Position numbers and translations under genes: made by a program. Below, piece by piece: positions 29,303 through 38,351 of a stretch of DNA of 64,000 nt; positions within the stretch are counted from its first letter, which is position 1; each line of letters starts with the position of its first letter. The DNA is from Ovoidimarina sp963698645 (GTDB lineage Bacteria > Pseudomonadota > Alphaproteobacteria > Rhodobacterales > Rhodobacteraceae). The stretch covers positions 1 through 64,000 of the forward strand of contig CAVORP010000003.1 in the NCBI GenBank assembly GCA_963698645.1. The letters run 5' to 3'. The notes under the pieces are model-generated. The model was given only the letters and a program-made list of their open reading frames with translations. It was not told the DNA's origin and made no database searches.

Positions 29303-29992
29303 ATGCTGACAAGACTTGAGCCATCGGAATGGGAGGACGCGGTCGCGACCTTGAGGGGCTTTATCTCCGAGGGAAGATACGCGCCCGGAGATCGTTTGCC
29401 GCCGGAGCGCGAGCTAATTGGTCGGCTGTCAATGAGCCGCACGACGCTGCGCCGTGCGCTGGATGCCCTGGAACGCGAGGGCGCGATTTGGCGGCATGTG
29501 GGCAAGGGAACTTTCATTGCCTCCCGCGAGATGATCTCGGGCACTGGAAATCTGGCTGAACTCAGCCAGCAGGTCACGCCGGTCCAGTTGATGCGCGCGC
29601 GGCTCTCGCTGGAGCCGGCGATAGCGCGCGAAGCGGCGATCAATGCCTCGGAAGAGGCAGTATTGCGGCTTCGATTGGCGAAGGATCGTGCCGCGAACGC
29701 GCAGAACTGGGATAGTTACGAGGCGCAGGACGACAGTTTTCACCGGACGATCGCCGAGGCTGCGGACAACATCCTTTTGCTGTCCCTGTTCGACCACTTG
29801 AATGCGGTCCGGCGGGCCGTTGCCTGGAACAGCGTCGTGCGCAGTTCGATCCGGCCTGCGCGCGACCACTCCAGCTTTGGCGAACATGAAGAAATCACTG
29901 CCGCGATCGAAGCGCGTGACCCGGCGGCGGCCCATGCCGCCATGCGGAAGCATCTGGGTTCGGTTTCGGCGCGGCTATTTGGAGAGTTCTGA
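29303..29992 (+). CDS. GntR-family (FadR subgroup, FCD domain) regulator
   Basis: 229 residues. The winged helix (about 12-75) includes RLPPERELIGRLSMSRTTLRRALDALEREG and GKGTFIA. The FCD domain (about 90-225) carries the metal-site pattern D..H (DDSFHRTIA), H (EHEEITAAI) and H (MRKHLG). ATG 29303 chosen because of the operator just upstream. It precedes the NitT/TauT-type ABC genes by about 95 bp and probably controls them and the divergent FAH gene in response to a small carboxylate. Confidence 0.9.
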   Translation: MLTRLEPSEWEDAVATLRGFISEGRYAPGDRLPPERELIGRLSMSRTTLRRALDALEREGAIWRHVGKGTFIASREMISGTGNLAELSQQVTPVQLMRARLSLEPAIAREAAINASEEAVLRLRLAKDRAANAQNWDSYEAQDDSFHRTIAEAADNILLLSLFDHLNAVRRAVAWNSVVRSSIRPARDHSSFGEHEEITAAIEARDPAAAHAAMRKHLGSVSARLFGEF

Positions 29993-30085
29993 CAGCAGAC
30001 GAACGCCCGCGGTATGCGAAGGAGCCAAGATGCCACGCAATCCGCAAACGGGCAGAGATCATCAATCAATCCAGGGAGGAGACAG

Positions 30086-31063
30086 ATGATACATTTTCTG
30101 AAGAAAGCCGCCGCAACGGTGCTTGCCGTGCCGCTGGTTCTGAGCCTTGCCGCTGGTGCAGCGCAGGCCGAGAAGATCCGGATTGCATTGGCGGAAACGC
30201 CATCGGACGAACTTGCGGCATTCTTTGTCGCTCTGGACCGCGCAAAGGCCAACGGCCTGGATTACGAATGGACCGCATTCTCGGACGAAGAGCTTGCGAT
30301 TCAGGCCGTGCTCAGCGGTCAGATGGATATCGGCTTTGGCACACCTTATGCGGCCATGCAGCGCTCCAAGGCGCCGCTGCGGATCATATTCCAGTTGTCG
30401 AAGCTGAAATTCTTCCCGGTTACCACCAAGAAATACAATTCGCTCAAGGATCTGGATGGTGAACCCATCCTGCTTCACTCGCGCGGTGGCGGTACCGATT
30501 CCATTGCCAATGTCATCGAAGACCGGGTTGGCATCACATTCGGCGAGCGCTCCTACGTGCCGGGCTCGTCGAACCGGGTGGCCGCATTGCTTGGCGGTCG
30601 GGCCGATGCAACCATCATCGACCTGTCGAACAAGAACAAGCTGATGCGCAGCGAAGCGGGCAGCGATTTCAACGTACTCGAGATGTTTGAAGTGGATGCA
30701 AGCGACGAGGCCCTTTTCGGCAACCTGAACTGGATTCAAGAGAATTCCGAAGATGTCGACATCTTCGTCAAGGCGCTGGTCAGCGTCTGGCAGGATATGG
30801 CGAAAGACCCGACGATCATCCGCCGCGAAACCGATCCGAACGGTCCGATCGGTCAGCTGCCCGAGGAAATCCTGGCCGAGCTTGACGGCTTCTATGCCGA
30901 TGCTGTCGAGGGCGGGCTGTATGACCCGAACGGTGGTGGTCGCAAAGCGGCCATGGCGGATATGGAATGGTACTCGTCTGCTGGTCAGCTTGAAGGTGAT
31001 GCAACCACGCTGAATATCGAAGACTTCTGGTACCTGAAGCCTCTCGACGATGCGATGAACTGA
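30086..31063 (+). CDS. NitT/TauT-type (NMT1/ThiY-like) ABC transporter substrate-binding protein
   Basis: 325 residues; strong SD (GGGAGGAG) before ATG 30086. Signal peptide (FLKKAAATVLAVPLVLSLAAGAAQAE) then a periplasmic-binding type 2 fold: VLSGQMDIGFGTPYAAMQ, LDGEPILLHSRGGGTDSIAN, GRADATIIDLSNKNKL. Relatives bind taurine, nitrate, alkylsulfonates, or thiamine-pyrimidine precursors; ligand not determinable here. A terminator-like hairpin follows, the usual way to express the binding protein above the membrane components. Confidence 0.9.
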   Translation: MIHFLKKAAATVLAVPLVLSLAAGAAQAEKIRIALAETPSDELAAFFVALDRAKANGLDYEWTAFSDEELAIQAVLSGQMDIGFGTPYAAMQRSKAPLRIIFQLSKLKFFPVTTKKYNSLKDLDGEPILLHSRGGGTDSIANVIEDRVGITFGERSYVPGSSNRVAALLGGRADATIIDLSNKNKLMRSEAGSDFNVLEMFEVDASDEALFGNLNWIQENSEDVDIFVKALVSVWQDMAKDPTIIRRETDPNGPIGQLPEEILAELDGFYADAVEGGLYDPNGGGRKAAMADMEWYSSAGQLEGDATTLNIEDFWYLKPLDDAMN

Positions 31064-31076
31064 CGAACCGATAGCC

Positions 31077-31114
31077 GCCGCCGCGCCCGGTACGCCGGCG
31101 CGGCGGCCTCTTTT
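31077..31114 (+). terminator. Attenuating hairpin between binding-protein and permease genes
   Basis: An 11-bp GC stem (arms 31077-31087 and 31097-31107) with a 9-nt loop, followed three bases later by TTTT at 31111-31114. Its position between the solute-binding gene and the first permease suggests partial termination or mRNA stabilisation rather than the end of the operon. Confidence 0.7.
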
Positions 31115-31142
31115 CACTGGCTTCAATCCGGATAGTTGACAG

Positions 31143-31904
31143 ATGCCGAAACGCGCCCTGCTGCTCAAACTGCTTTCTGCCGTGATCCTTTTCGGAGCAT
31201 GGGAGATCGCGGGACGGATCCCGGTAAGCTTTGCCTTTCCGACGTTCCTTGAATCCATGGCTGCGCTTTGGGCAATGACGGTCGATGGAACGATTTTCGA
31301 AGCCTATGCCGAGACATTGAAACCGCTGGCGATCGGCGTTGCCATTTCGGCGGTTTTGGGGATCGTAATCGGCCTTTGGGTCGGGCTGAGCAAGACTTTC
31401 GACTGGCTGTTTTCGCCAATCTTCATCGTCATGCAGGCAGCGCCACTTGCCGCACTGATCCCATTGCTAGTTCTGGCCTACGGGATCGGGCTCACGTCCA
31501 AGGTCCTTGTGGTCTGCATCATGGCCATGCCGGTGATCGTTCTGAACACCAGCGGCGCGGTGCGAAATACCCCAGAATCCTTCAAGGAAATGGGGCGTTC
31601 GTTTCTCGCGTCTGACCTATCGATCATCCTGCGGATCATCATCCCGGCCGCGTCGCCCGTGATCTTTGCGGGCCTGAGGCTCGGAATTTCGGCGGGTTTT
31701 ATTGGAGCTATTCTCTCGGAACTCAAGATCACGCCGACCGGAGTTGGTGACATCATCACCTACAGCCGGTCGATAGCAGATTACCCCAGCATGTATGCTG
31801 CGATCTTTTCGATCATTCTTCTCGCGGTTCTGTTTCTGAACCTGCTCGAGAAAGTGGAAACCGTTCTCTTCAAAGGAAATCAACGTGGCTATGTCTCAGA
31901 CTAA
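31143..31904 (+). CDS. ABC transporter permease (NitT/TauT type), first of two
   Basis: 253 residues with six predicted helices and the coupling-loop motif EMGRSFLASDLSIILRIIIPAASPVIFAGLRLGIS, the EAA signature of BPD-type permeases (SsuC/TauC/ThiX family). The ATPase start codon (GTG 31885) lies inside its 3' end, so translation is coupled. Pairs with the second permease at 32701 to form a heterodimeric channel. Confidence 0.92.
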   Translation: MPKRALLLKLLSAVILFGAWEIAGRIPVSFAFPTFLESMAALWAMTVDGTIFEAYAETLKPLAIGVAISAVLGIVIGLWVGLSKTFDWLFSPIFIVMQAAPLAALIPLLVLAYGIGLTSKVLVVCIMAMPVIVLNTSGAVRNTPESFKEMGRSFLASDLSIILRIIIPAASPVIFAGLRLGISAGFIGAILSELKITPTGVGDIITYSRSIADYPSMYAAIFSIILLAVLFLNLLEKVETVLFKGNQRGYVSD

Positions 31905-32691
31905 GGACGCAATCGCCGACGCAATTCCAACCGAGTTCGAAAGCGCGGTTTCGGCCCGGCATATCTCAAAGAACTATGGCGATGTAGAAGCCCTGCGGGA
32001 CATGTCGCTGGAGTTTCCGAAAGGTCAGTTAACCTCGCTTCTGGGGCCGTCAGGCTGTGGCAAGACCACTCTGTTGAAGATCATCGCGGGGCTATTGGAG
32101 CCGACCTCGGGAGAGGTGACGGTAAACGGTAAGACGGTGACCGGACCGGGACCGGACCGGGCGTTCGTGTTTCAGGATTTCGCGCTTCTGCCGTGGGCCA
32201 GCGTAATCCGGAACGTGGCTTTCGGGCTTGAGATGCGCGGTGTTGCAACCTCGGAACGCGAAGCTATCGCCGAGAAATACATCAAGGATGTGGGGCTTGC
32301 GGGGTTCGAGAACAGCTACCCCCACGAATTGTCGGGCGGCATGCGCCAGCGCGTGGGTCTTGCCCGCGCCCTTGCTGTCGATGCCGAGGTCCTGTTGATG
32401 GACGAGCCGTTTTCGGCGGTGGATGAACAGACAAGGCGGAAATTCCAGGAAGATCTGCTCGCGCTGGTTCAGAACGAGAACAAGACCTTCATCTTCGTGA
32501 CCCACTCGATAGAGGAAGCCGTCTATGTGTCCGATCAGATTGCGATCCTTCTGCCGCGTCCCAGCCGCGTGTCCGAGATCATCCGACCGTCCAGCTTTCG
32601 CAACAAGGGGGTGGATAACATCCGCCGCGATCCCGAATACCTCGATATCGTGGACGAGATCTGGGCGTCGCTCCGGACATATGTGGAATAG
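31885..32691 (+). CDS. ABC transporter ATP-binding protein (NitT/TauT type)
   Basis: 268 residues: Walker A GPSGCGKTT, Q-loop FQDFALLPW, signature LSGGMRQR, Walker B VLLMDEPFSAVDE and H-loop THSIEEA are all intact. The sequence groups with TauB/SsuB/ThiZ-like ATPases. GTG 31885 or ATG 31891 are both possible starts; both overlap the upstream permease. Energises the importer made with the flanking permeases and the 30086 binding protein. Confidence 0.94.
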   Translation: MAMSQTKDAIADAIPTEFESAVSARHISKNYGDVEALRDMSLEFPKGQLTSLLGPSGCGKTTLLKIIAGLLEPTSGEVTVNGKTVTGPGPDRAFVFQDFALLPWASVIRNVAFGLEMRGVATSEREAIAEKYIKDVGLAGFENSYPHELSGGMRQRVGLARALAVDAEVLLMDEPFSAVDEQTRRKFQEDLLALVQNENKTFIFVTHSIEEAVYVSDQIAILLPRPSRVSEIIRPSSFRNKGVDNIRRDPEYLDIVDEIWASLRTYVE

Positions 32692-32700
32692 GGGCGGGCG

Positions 32701-33453
32701 ATGAAAGTCTACGGATATACTCTCCCCGCGATGTCATCCCTGCTTATCTGGGGTCTTCTGTGGGAAATCGTCGGACAAAGCGGACTGACCTTTTTCGTGC
32801 CGCCCCTGAGCGAAGTGCTCACGACCCTCTATACCGTTCTGGGCACGGCGGCGTTCCAGAAGGCCCTGTTCGAGACGGCCTATGCATTCTCGGTGGGCGT
32901 CGCCTCGGCAATCCTGATCGGGATTCCGGTGGGCATCCTGATGGGCAAGAGCCGGCTTTTGGATGAGTTGCTGTTGCCTTGGGTGAATGTGTTCCTGAGC
33001 GCCCCGCTGACCGCGCTTGTACCGGTGCTGATGGTTCTGTTCGGGTTCGGGATGAAGGCGATCATCATCACCACGGCGCTCTTCGCCATCTGGATCATCA
33101 TTCTGAACTCCCGTGCCGGTGTTCGCCAGATCAACAGGTCGCTGGTCGAGATGGCACACAGCTTCGGGGCGTCACCGGTGGACGCATTCTTCAAGATCTA
33201 TTTCTGGGCCGCCTTGCCCGAAATTCTCGGCGGCGTGCGTATCGGGGTGATCCGGGCAGTGAAAGGGGTGATCATCGGTCAGTTGCTGATCTCGATCGTG
33301 GGCTTCGGTGCCTTGTTCGAACTCTATTCAGCCAACTTCCTGATGGCGCATTTCTGGGCCGTCCTGATCGTGCTCTTCGCGCTGGCCTTTTCGATTTCCG
33401 AGTTCCTGGCCTATCTCGAGCGCCGGGTTTCTTATTACGCGGCCAAACGCTAA
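32701..33453 (+). CDS. ABC transporter permease (NitT/TauT type), second of two
   Basis: 250 residues, six helices, EAA loop EMAHSFGASPVDAFFKIYFWAALPEILGGVRIGVI. Two different permease genes in one operon imply a heterodimeric membrane domain, whereas most TauT-type systems use one permease gene. Last gene of the operon; a strong terminator follows 21 bp later. Confidence 0.92.
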   Translation: MKVYGYTLPAMSSLLIWGLLWEIVGQSGLTFFVPPLSEVLTTLYTVLGTAAFQKALFETAYAFSVGVASAILIGIPVGILMGKSRLLDELLLPWVNVFLSAPLTALVPVLMVLFGFGMKAIIITTALFAIWIIILNSRAGVRQINRSLVEMAHSFGASPVDAFFKIYFWAALPEILGGVRIGVIRAVKGVIIGQLLISIVGFGALFELYSANFLMAHFWAVLIVLFALAFSISEFLAYLERRVSYYAAKR

Positions 33454-33473
33454 AAGACCCGGCCCATGAAAAC

Positions 33474-33505
33474 GCCCCGCCGCAGGGTCCTGCGGCGGGG
33501 CTTTT
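33474..33505. terminator. Bidirectional rho-independent terminator
   Basis: A perfect 12-bp stem, GCCCCGCCGCAG with CTGCGGCGGGGC, around a 4-nt loop. It is followed by TTTT on the plus strand and preceded by AAAA on the other side, so it works in both directions. It separates the convergent permease and isocitrate dehydrogenase genes. Confidence 0.93.
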
Positions 33506-33516
33506 CATTCCTGTCG

Positions 33517-35740
33517 TCAGCCGATGATTTCGTTCAGCGTGGCTGAGGGCCGCATGACCTTCGCGGTCTTGACCGGATCGGTGTGATAATAACCACCAAG
33601 ATCGACAGGTTTGCCGCGCCCCGCCGAGAGTTCTGCCACGATCTTGTCCTCGTTGTCCGACAGCGCCTTGGCAATCGGCGCAAAATGCGCAGCCAGTGCA
33701 ACATCTTCGGTTTGCTCGGCCAGCGCCTTGGCCCAGTACAGCGCGAAGTAGAAATGGCTGTCCCGGTTGTCGGGCTGGCCGACCTTGCGACCGGGCGACT
33801 TGTTGTTGTCGAGAATGCCCTGTGTCGCCGCCTCTGCGGTCTTGCCCAGAACGCGCGCGGCCTCGTTTCCGCTGACTTCCGCCAGGAACTTGAGGCTCTC
33901 GCCAAGGGCGCAGAACTCTCCCAGTGAATCCCAGCGCAGGTGGTTTTCCTCGTTGAGCTGCTGCACGTGTTTCGGGGCCGAGCCACCGGCGCCGGTTTCA
34001 AACAGGCCACCGCCATTCATCAGTTTGACAATCGACAGCATCTTGGCCGAGGTTCCAAGCTCAAGGATCGGGAACAAGTCGGTCAGATAATCACGCAGCA
34101 CGTTGCCGGTGATCGCGATGGAGTTTTCGCCCTTGCTGATCATATCCAGCGTCGCGTGGGTCGCCTCGCGCGGAGCCAGGATCCTGAATTTGTCCTGAAC
34201 GCCCGCGGCCTCGAGGATCGGGGTCACGTATTCGATCAGCTTCGCATCATGGGCACGGCTCGCATCCAGCCAGAAGATCGCCTGACAGCCTTCGGCCTTC
34301 TGCCGCGCAATGGCCAGCTTGACCCAGTCCTCGATCGGGGCTTGCCGTGTCGATGCAGAGCGCCAGATATCGCCCGCAGTCCACGGAATGTTCGTGCAGG
34401 ATATCTCCGTTCACGGCGATCATCCGCACCGTGCCAGGCGCTGCGATTTCGAATGTCGTGGGGTGCGAGCCGTATTCCTCGGCCTTCTGGGCCATCAGGC
34501 CGACATTCTGGACCGTTCCGGCGGTGGTTGGATCAAACGCACCATTCTGTTTGAAGTACGAAATTGCTTCGTCATAGACAGCCGCATAGGAGCTGTCAGG
34601 GATGACGCAATTTGCATCGGCTTCCTTGCCGTCAGGGCCCCATCCCTTGCCGCCCGCCCGGATCAACGCCGGCATCGACGCGTCGATGATTACGTCCGAG
34701 GGGACATGAAGGTTGGTGATGCCCTTGTCGGAATTGACCATGTAGAGCGGCGGACGGGCCTCCATCAGCGCGTCGATCTCTGTCAGGATCGCGTCCCCAT
34801 CGGGCATCTCGGCGATCCGGTCCAGCATCGCGCCCAATCCCGAATTCGGGTCCACGCCAGCCGCAACCAGCGCATCGCCATGCTTGTCAAAGACCGGTTT
34901 CAGAAACTGCGTCACGGCATGTCCGAAGATAATCGGGTCGGAGACCTTCATCATCGTGGCCTTCAGGTGCAGCGAGAACAGGATCCCGTCCTTCTTCGTG
35001 GCGTCGATCTGTTCGGCAAGAAAGGCGTCCAGCGCCTTGGCCGACATGAATGTAGCATCCACGACCGCGCCTGCAGGCAGTTGCAGACCTTCCTTAAGCG
35101 TAGTGACGGTACCGTCCCGGCCCACATGCTCGATCTTTACCGCGCCGGCCTGCGCGGCGGAAAGTGTGACCGACCGCTCGTTCGAGCGGAAATCGCCGGC
35201 TGACATGGTGGAAACATGCGTCTTGCAGTCGGGAGACCAGGTTCCCATCGAATGGGGATTGGCCTTGGCGTAGTTCTTGACCGCCGTGGCTGCGCGCCGG
35301 TCGGAATTGCCTTCGCGCAGAACCGGATTCACCGCCGATCCCTTGATCGCGTCGAAGCGGGCGCGGTAGTCGCGCTCTTCATCGGTCTCAGGCGCTTCGG
35401 GATAGTCCGGTATGTCATAGCCCTGCGACTGAAGTTCCGCGACCGCCGCAGTGAGCTGCGGGACCGACGCCGAGATATTCGGAAGCTTGATTACATTCGC
35501 GCCGGGCTGTTTCACCATCGTGCCCAGCGCGGCAAGATCATCCTCCTGACGCTGCGCGGCGGTCAGACGTTCGGGAAAGGCCGCGATAATGCGGCCGGCA
35601 AGCGAGATATCCCGGGTGCCGACAGAAATGCCCGCAGCGCCCGCGAAGGACCGGATGATTGGCAGAAGCGATGCAGAGGCGATCTGGGGCGCCTCGTCGA
35701 CCGTGGTGTAGATGATATCGGGATGTGTCGTTTCAACCAT
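33517..35740 (-). pseudogene. icd: Monomeric NADP-dependent isocitrate dehydrogenase, one frameshift
   Basis: Starts MVETTHPDIIYTTVDEAP (ATG 35740) and ends MRPSATLNEIIG at 33517, about 740 residues when repaired, the normal size of the monomeric IDH. Motifs: NIIKLPNISASVPQ-type N-terminal loop, SDRRAATAVKNYAKANPHSMG, KDGILFSLHLKATMMKVSDPIIFGHAV, DLGGYYHTDP. A shift near 34335 breaks the sequence in the middle of a conserved run. It catalyses oxidative decarboxylation of isocitrate. It is a core gene set between catabolic clusters, so the break is almost certainly an error. Confidence 0.93.
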
Positions 35741-36041
35741 GTCTTCAAGGCCTTTCCTGCGTATTCCTTGGGCCATTGCGCAACGGCTCCGACCCGCATT
35801 TTCGCGCCAGAACATGATGCAAATGCGCGCGGGTGAACAGAGCGAAAGCGCAAAGAACGACCTGCTCCAGCACCAAATCCGCATTCAGACCGGTCCATCT
35901 GGGGTCGATTGCGCTCTGGCTTGCCTAGAATCTGACCGGAACGATGACCCAAGGCAAAGGCCGGGCACCGAAACTGCTTTTCGACTTTGGCAGTTCTCAG
36001 TAGGTGTCTATCAATGGCGAACGTCTTGGGGGGCAGGGAGA
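35741..36041. other. Intergenic region between divergent icd and amidohydrolase genes
   Basis: About 300 bp that should carry promoters for both directions. A good SD (GGCAGGGAGA) precedes the amidohydrolase ATG at 36042. I see no clear palindromic operator, RNA gene or ORF that I would support. Confidence 0.4.
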
Positions 36042-37343
36042 ATGTTGGATCTGATCGTGCGAAACGCGCGTCTGCCCGATGGGCGCGTCGGCCAGGATAT
36101 CGGTGTGCGAGACGGTATGATCGTCGAGATTGCACCGCATCTCGAAGCGGAGGCCGCGCAAGAGATCGATGCAGGCGGTCGGCTGGTCGCTCCGCCCTTC
36201 GCCGATCCGCATTTTCATATGGACGCGACGCTGAGCCTTGGGATCCCGCGACTGAATATTTCCGGCACGCTGCTGGAGGGAATCGCGCTTTGGGGAGAGC
36301 TTAAACCGCTTCTGACACCCGAGGCGGTGATGGAACGGGCGCTGCGGTATTGCGATCTTGCCGTGGCGCAGGGGCTTCTGGCGATCCGCACCCACGTGGA
36401 TGTCTGCGATGACCGCCTAACGGCGGTCGAGGCCCTCGTTGAAGTGCGCCGGAAAGTGGCCCCCTATATCGATCTGCAGTTGGTGGCTTTCCCACAGGAC
36501 GGCCTGTTCCGCTCCCCGAATGCAGAGCAGAACCTGCTACGGGCGCTCGATATGGGTGTCGATGTGGTGGGGGGCATCCCGCATTTCGAACGGACGATGG
36601 AGGATGGCACCCGCTCCGTTCGGCGTTTGTGCGAAATCGCGGTCGCCCGTGATCTGCAGATCGATCTGCATTGCGACGAAAGCGACGACCCCATGTCGCG
36701 TCACATCGAAACGCTTGCCGCCGAGACGACGCGGCTGGGGCTGGCAGGTCGCGTTGTCGGCAGTCATGTGACGTCGATGCATTCGATGGATAACTATTAC
36801 GCCTCGAAACTGATCCCGCTGATTGCGGAATCAGGGATGCATATCGTGCCGAACCCGCTGATCAACATCACCCTGCAGGGCCGGTCTGACACCTATCCGC
36901 GCCGCAGGGGCCTGACCCGCGTGCCCGAGTTGCGCGCAGCGGGCGTCAATGTGGCCTTCGGGCAGGATTGTACGATGGATCCGTGGTATCCTCTCGGCAG
37001 CGCCGATATGCTGGAAGTCGCGCATATGGGGGTCCATGCGATCCCCATGACATCGCGCGAAGCCATGCGCTGGTCCTTCGATGCGGTGACGGTGAATGGT
37101 TGGGCCGCAATGGGCTTGCCCGACCCGACCTTGCGTGTGGGAGGACCGGCCAGCATGGTGGTTCTTCAGGCCCGCGATCCGATCGAGGCTGTCCGGCTGA
37201 AGGCGACCCGGCTTGCCGTCATCCGCGATGGCCGCGTGATCGCGCGGACGCCTCCGCGCATGGCGGCTCTCTCGATCGACGGGCGCCCTGATAAGATTGA
37301 CCCTGCGGATTACGCGCCGCAGGCTGACGACAACCAAGACTGA
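36042..37343 (+). CDS. Cytosine-deaminase-like amidohydrolase (CodA family)
   Basis: 433 residues, close to E. coli CodA (427). All CodA active-site elements are present: ADPHFHMD (metal HxH), LQLVAFPQDG (Gln), DLHCDESDD (His and catalytic Glu), GSHVTSMHSM (His) and GQDCTMDPWYPLGSADM (Asp). The metal-dependent deaminase chemistry is therefore likely, on cytosine or another amino-substituted N-heterocycle such as creatinine or a pyrimidine. It heads an operon with a BMP-type importer, an amidase and a class V aminotransferase, suggesting the transported compound is deaminated and then hydrolysed. Confidence 0.88.
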   Translation: MLDLIVRNARLPDGRVGQDIGVRDGMIVEIAPHLEAEAAQEIDAGGRLVAPPFADPHFHMDATLSLGIPRLNISGTLLEGIALWGELKPLLTPEAVMERALRYCDLAVAQGLLAIRTHVDVCDDRLTAVEALVEVRRKVAPYIDLQLVAFPQDGLFRSPNAEQNLLRALDMGVDVVGGIPHFERTMEDGTRSVRRLCEIAVARDLQIDLHCDESDDPMSRHIETLAAETTRLGLAGRVVGSHVTSMHSMDNYYASKLIPLIAESGMHIVPNPLINITLQGRSDTYPRRRGLTRVPELRAAGVNVAFGQDCTMDPWYPLGSADMLEVAHMGVHAIPMTSREAMRWSFDAVTVNGWAAMGLPDPTLRVGGPASMVVLQARDPIEAVRLKATRLAVIRDGRVIARTPPRMAALSIDGRPDKIDPADYAPQADDNQD

Positions 37344-37365
37344 ACCAACAGAGAGGGTCCTGACC

Positions 37366-38349
37366 ATGAAACTTGCTTCTACTCGCCGACAGCTGCTTGC
37401 CGGAGCCGCCGCGACGCTGGCGCTGCCTGCCTATATCCGCCGCGCAAATGCACAGGGCGCGCTGCGCGTGGCCGGCGTTCACGCCTCGCCCGTCGAAAAC
37501 GCCTGGAACTCGCGCATTCACCTTGCCATGCAGCAGGCCGCCGAGGCCGGGCTGATCGAGTACGAATTCTCCGAAGGCGTTGCGGCCACGGACTATCCGC
37601 GCGCGATGCGCGAATATGCCGAAGGCGGCGCCAGCCTTGTTTGGGGCGAAAGCTATGCGGTGGAACGCGAGGCACGCGAAGTGGCGGGCGATTATCCTGA
37701 AACCGCCTTCCTCATGGGCTCTTCCGGCGGACCCGAGGGCGACAATTTCGGAGTCTTCGGAACGCGCAATCACGAAGCGGCCTATCTTGCAGGCATGCTT
37801 GCAGGCACGATGTCCGAGAGCAACGTTTTCGGCTCGGTGGGCGGCTACCCGATCCCGGAAGTGAACCTTCTGATCAACGCATTCCGGATGGGCGTCAAAG
37901 AGGTCAACGCGGATGCAACCTTCCTGAACGGCTTTATCGGCGCGTGGTTCGATCCGGCAAAGGCGAAAGAGGCTGCGATCGCGCAGATCGATGCCGGTGC
38001 GGACATCCTTTTCGGTGAGCGGATCGGCACGGCGGATGGTGCGGCCGAGCGCGGCGTCAAGGCAATCGGTTCGCTCATCGACTATACCCCACGTTATCCG
38101 GGTACGGTTTTCGCGAATGCGATCTGGAACTATGGTCCAACGATCGAGGCCATCGTGGCGGATGTTCAGGCGGGCAATCCCGTCGGTCGCGACTACACCG
38201 AGTATTCCTTCATGAAATATGGCGGCAACGAACTGGTCTATGTCGCGGGGGAGGTCCCGGCAGAGGCGATCCCGGCCATGGAGGCCAAACAGGCCGCCAT
38301 TCAGTCCGGGACCTTCGAGGTGCCGATCGACGCCGAAGAACCTGCCTGA
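37366..38349 (+). CDS. BMP-family (Med/PnrA-like) ABC transporter substrate-binding lipoprotein-type protein
   Basis: 327 residues. A twin-arginine-like leader (STRRQLLAGAAATLALPAYI) ends at about RRANAQG; no lipobox Cys is visible. The fold is basic membrane protein / PnrA-like, with the nucleobase-binding region (WGESYAVEREAREVA, GTRNHEAAYLAGMLAG, GAWFDPAKAKEAA, GERIGTADGAAERGVKAIG). Known relatives bind purine nucleosides or related heterocycles, which fits the CodA-like enzyme upstream. The matching ATPase and permeases lie at 39713-43206. Confidence 0.9.
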   Translation: MKLASTRRQLLAGAAATLALPAYIRRANAQGALRVAGVHASPVENAWNSRIHLAMQQAAEAGLIEYEFSEGVAATDYPRAMREYAEGGASLVWGESYAVEREAREVAGDYPETAFLMGSSGGPEGDNFGVFGTRNHEAAYLAGMLAGTMSESNVFGSVGGYPIPEVNLLINAFRMGVKEVNADATFLNGFIGAWFDPAKAKEAAIAQIDAGADILFGERIGTADGAAERGVKAIGSLIDYTPRYPGTVFANAIWNYGPTIEAIVADVQAGNPVGRDYTEYSFMKYGGNELVYVAGEVPAEAIPAMEAKQAAIQSGTFEVPIDAEEPA

Positions 38350-38351
38350 GC

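Noticed and set aside
30086..31063. Calling the NMT1-like binding protein a thiamine-pyrimidine (ThiY) receptor
   Set aside because: The domain is shared by taurine, nitrate and sulfonate receptors, and no thi genes or riboswitch are nearby.
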